Part shown: positions 5,645 to 6,080 of the stretch, piece by piece
Numbering within the stretch: position 1 is the stretch's first letter
How the letters are laid out: each line of letters begins with the position of its first letter
Origin: a bacterium
GTDB taxonomy: Bacteria > Thermosulfidibacterota > Thermosulfidibacteria > Thermosulfidibacterales > Thermosulfidibacteraceae
Direction of reading: 5' to 3'
NCBI GenBank assembly: GCA_027022065.1
Contig: JALVZS010000220.1
Coordinates: 1-6,080, forward strand
DNA length: 6,080 nt
The notes under the pieces: generated by a model
Told to the model about the DNA's origin: nothing
Database searches by the model: none
What the model saw: only the letters and a program-made list of their open reading frames with translations
Program-made: the position numbers and the translations under genes

Positions 5645-6080
5645 CTAGCTTAATCTCATGGTGCTGTAGTTACCACAGGACGGACACCTAGGCTCAAGCT
5701 GGGATGAAGAGTATCCGCAAACTGTGCATCTGTACGAAAAGGCTCCCCTTCTTGCCACATCCACTGCATAATCGCAGGCCTCCTTCTCCTTCCCCATGCC
5801 TTTAAACGCCATAAACCTCACATAGCTCTGAATGCTCCCCATGCTGTCTCCCGCATCCTCAAGGGACTTAAGGGCCTCCTGATACATGCCTAACTCGCAA
5901 AACATGTAGGCCTTAACTATGGCTATGGTTTCCCTCTTATCCTCCTCCAGCTTATCAATAAAGTCCATTACCTTCTTGGGATCAGCACTCTCCCTCTTCA
6001 CCATAACATCAACAAGCCAGAAAAGATAAGTAACATCCTTCGTCTTTCTATAGGCATTCTTTAACGCATCAAGAAGGGCC
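5645..6080 (-). CDS. LapB-like TPR protein with C-terminal zinc ribbon (5' end outside window)
   Basis: The frame stays open to the window edge, so the start is missing; the internal ATG at 6004 is probably not the true start, because the 25 codons before it also read as helical, TPR-like protein. About 144 residues are visible. The first 110 or so form paired amphipathic helices of TPR type (for example AYMFCELGMYQEALKSLEDA). The last 30 carry a rubredoxin-like ribbon with two cysteine pairs, CTVCG and CPSCG, about ten residues apart (codons within 5675-5728), and a short tail ending in MRLS. TPRs followed by this ribbon match the C-terminus of LapB/YciM, which in Gram-negative bacteria controls LPS synthesis by working with FtsH on LpxC. 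The N-terminal membrane anchor of that family cannot be checked here. It ends with TAG five bases before the pilC-type gene. Another TPR-plus-zinc-ribbon protein is possible. Confidence 0.72.
   Translation of the reverse strand, partial: ALLDALKNAYRKTKDVTYLFWLVDVMVKRESADPKKVMDFIDKLEEDKRETIAIVKAYMFCELGMYQEALKSLEDAGDSMGSIQSYVRFMAFKGMGKEKEACDYAVDVARRGAFSYRCTVCGYSSSQLEPRCPSCGNYSTMRLS
5675..5728 (-). other. Two CxxC pairs forming a zinc-ribbon metal site
   Basis: Within the LapB-like protein the codons for CTVC and CPSC lie ten residues apart, followed by Gly-Asn-Tyr-Ser-Thr. This spacing is the rubredoxin/zinc-ribbon pattern seen at the end of LapB proteins. The four thiols are expected to bind one metal ion (Zn or Fe); which one cannot be told from sequence. 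Confidence 0.75.

Noticed and set aside
32-5691. Many open frames on the plus strand, the longest at 4492-4971 (159 codons) and 2178-2573 (131 codons)
   Set aside because: Each lies opposite a well-recognised minus-strand gene, shows low-complexity Ser/Thr/Pro/Leu-rich or otherwise unprotein-like composition, and has no recognisable domain.
1-6080. CRISPR array, tRNA, rRNA, insertion sequence, attachment site or riboswitch
   Set aside because: No regularly spaced direct repeats, no terminal inverted repeats or transposase, and no non-coding space large enough to hold an RNA gene or riboswitch.

Overview
The window is wall-to-wall coding sequence, and every supported gene lies on the minus strand, so transcription runs from high to low coordinates. 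I count nine genes: seven complete and one cut off at each edge. No gap between genes exceeds about 22 bases. Four junctions overlap by 1 to 4 bases and one by about 20, so the whole stretch reads as part of one long co-transcribed unit whose promoter and terminator lie outside the window.

The likely source is a thermophilic bacterium of the Aquificota (Aquifex/Hydrogenobacter/Thermocrinis type). This is inferred from moderate base composition, strong preference for AGG/AGA arginine and ATA isoleucine codons, Lys/Glu-rich compact proteins, purine-rich coding strands, frequent GTG starts and a tightly packed operon of functionally unrelated genes. No rRNA or other lineage marker is present, so this is a moderate-confidence guess. 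The lipoprotein, RodZ, type IV pilus and LapB-like genes fit a diderm cell.

In transcription order the layout is: (1) 6080-5645, the C-terminal part of a TPR protein with a zinc ribbon, LapB-like; (2) 5639-4428, a type IV pilus/type II secretion inner-membrane platform protein (PilC/GspF); (3) 4431-3643, a TauE/SafE (COG0730) membrane permease; (4) 3620-3399, a stand-alone NifU C-terminal-domain Fe-S scaffold (Nfu type); (5) 3394-2567, a DppC/OppC-type ABC permease; (6) 2570-1824, a TPR lipoprotein resembling PilF/PilW; (7) 1824-922, a COG1313 (PflX-like) radical SAM protein of unknown function; (8) about 941-180, a RodZ-like HTH/transmembrane/DUF4115 protein; (9) 183-1, the N-terminus of a membrane-anchored protein, possibly a sensor.

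The genes do not form one obvious pathway. A cell-envelope theme (LapB-like, PilC, TPR lipoprotein, RodZ) is interleaved with Fe-S/sulfur-related genes (TauE/SafE, Nfu, radical SAM) and one peptide-type ABC permease with no partner genes in view. I see no mobile element, CRISPR array, RNA gene or clear novel defence or biosynthetic system. The least understood items are the radical SAM protein and the truncated membrane protein at the left edge.
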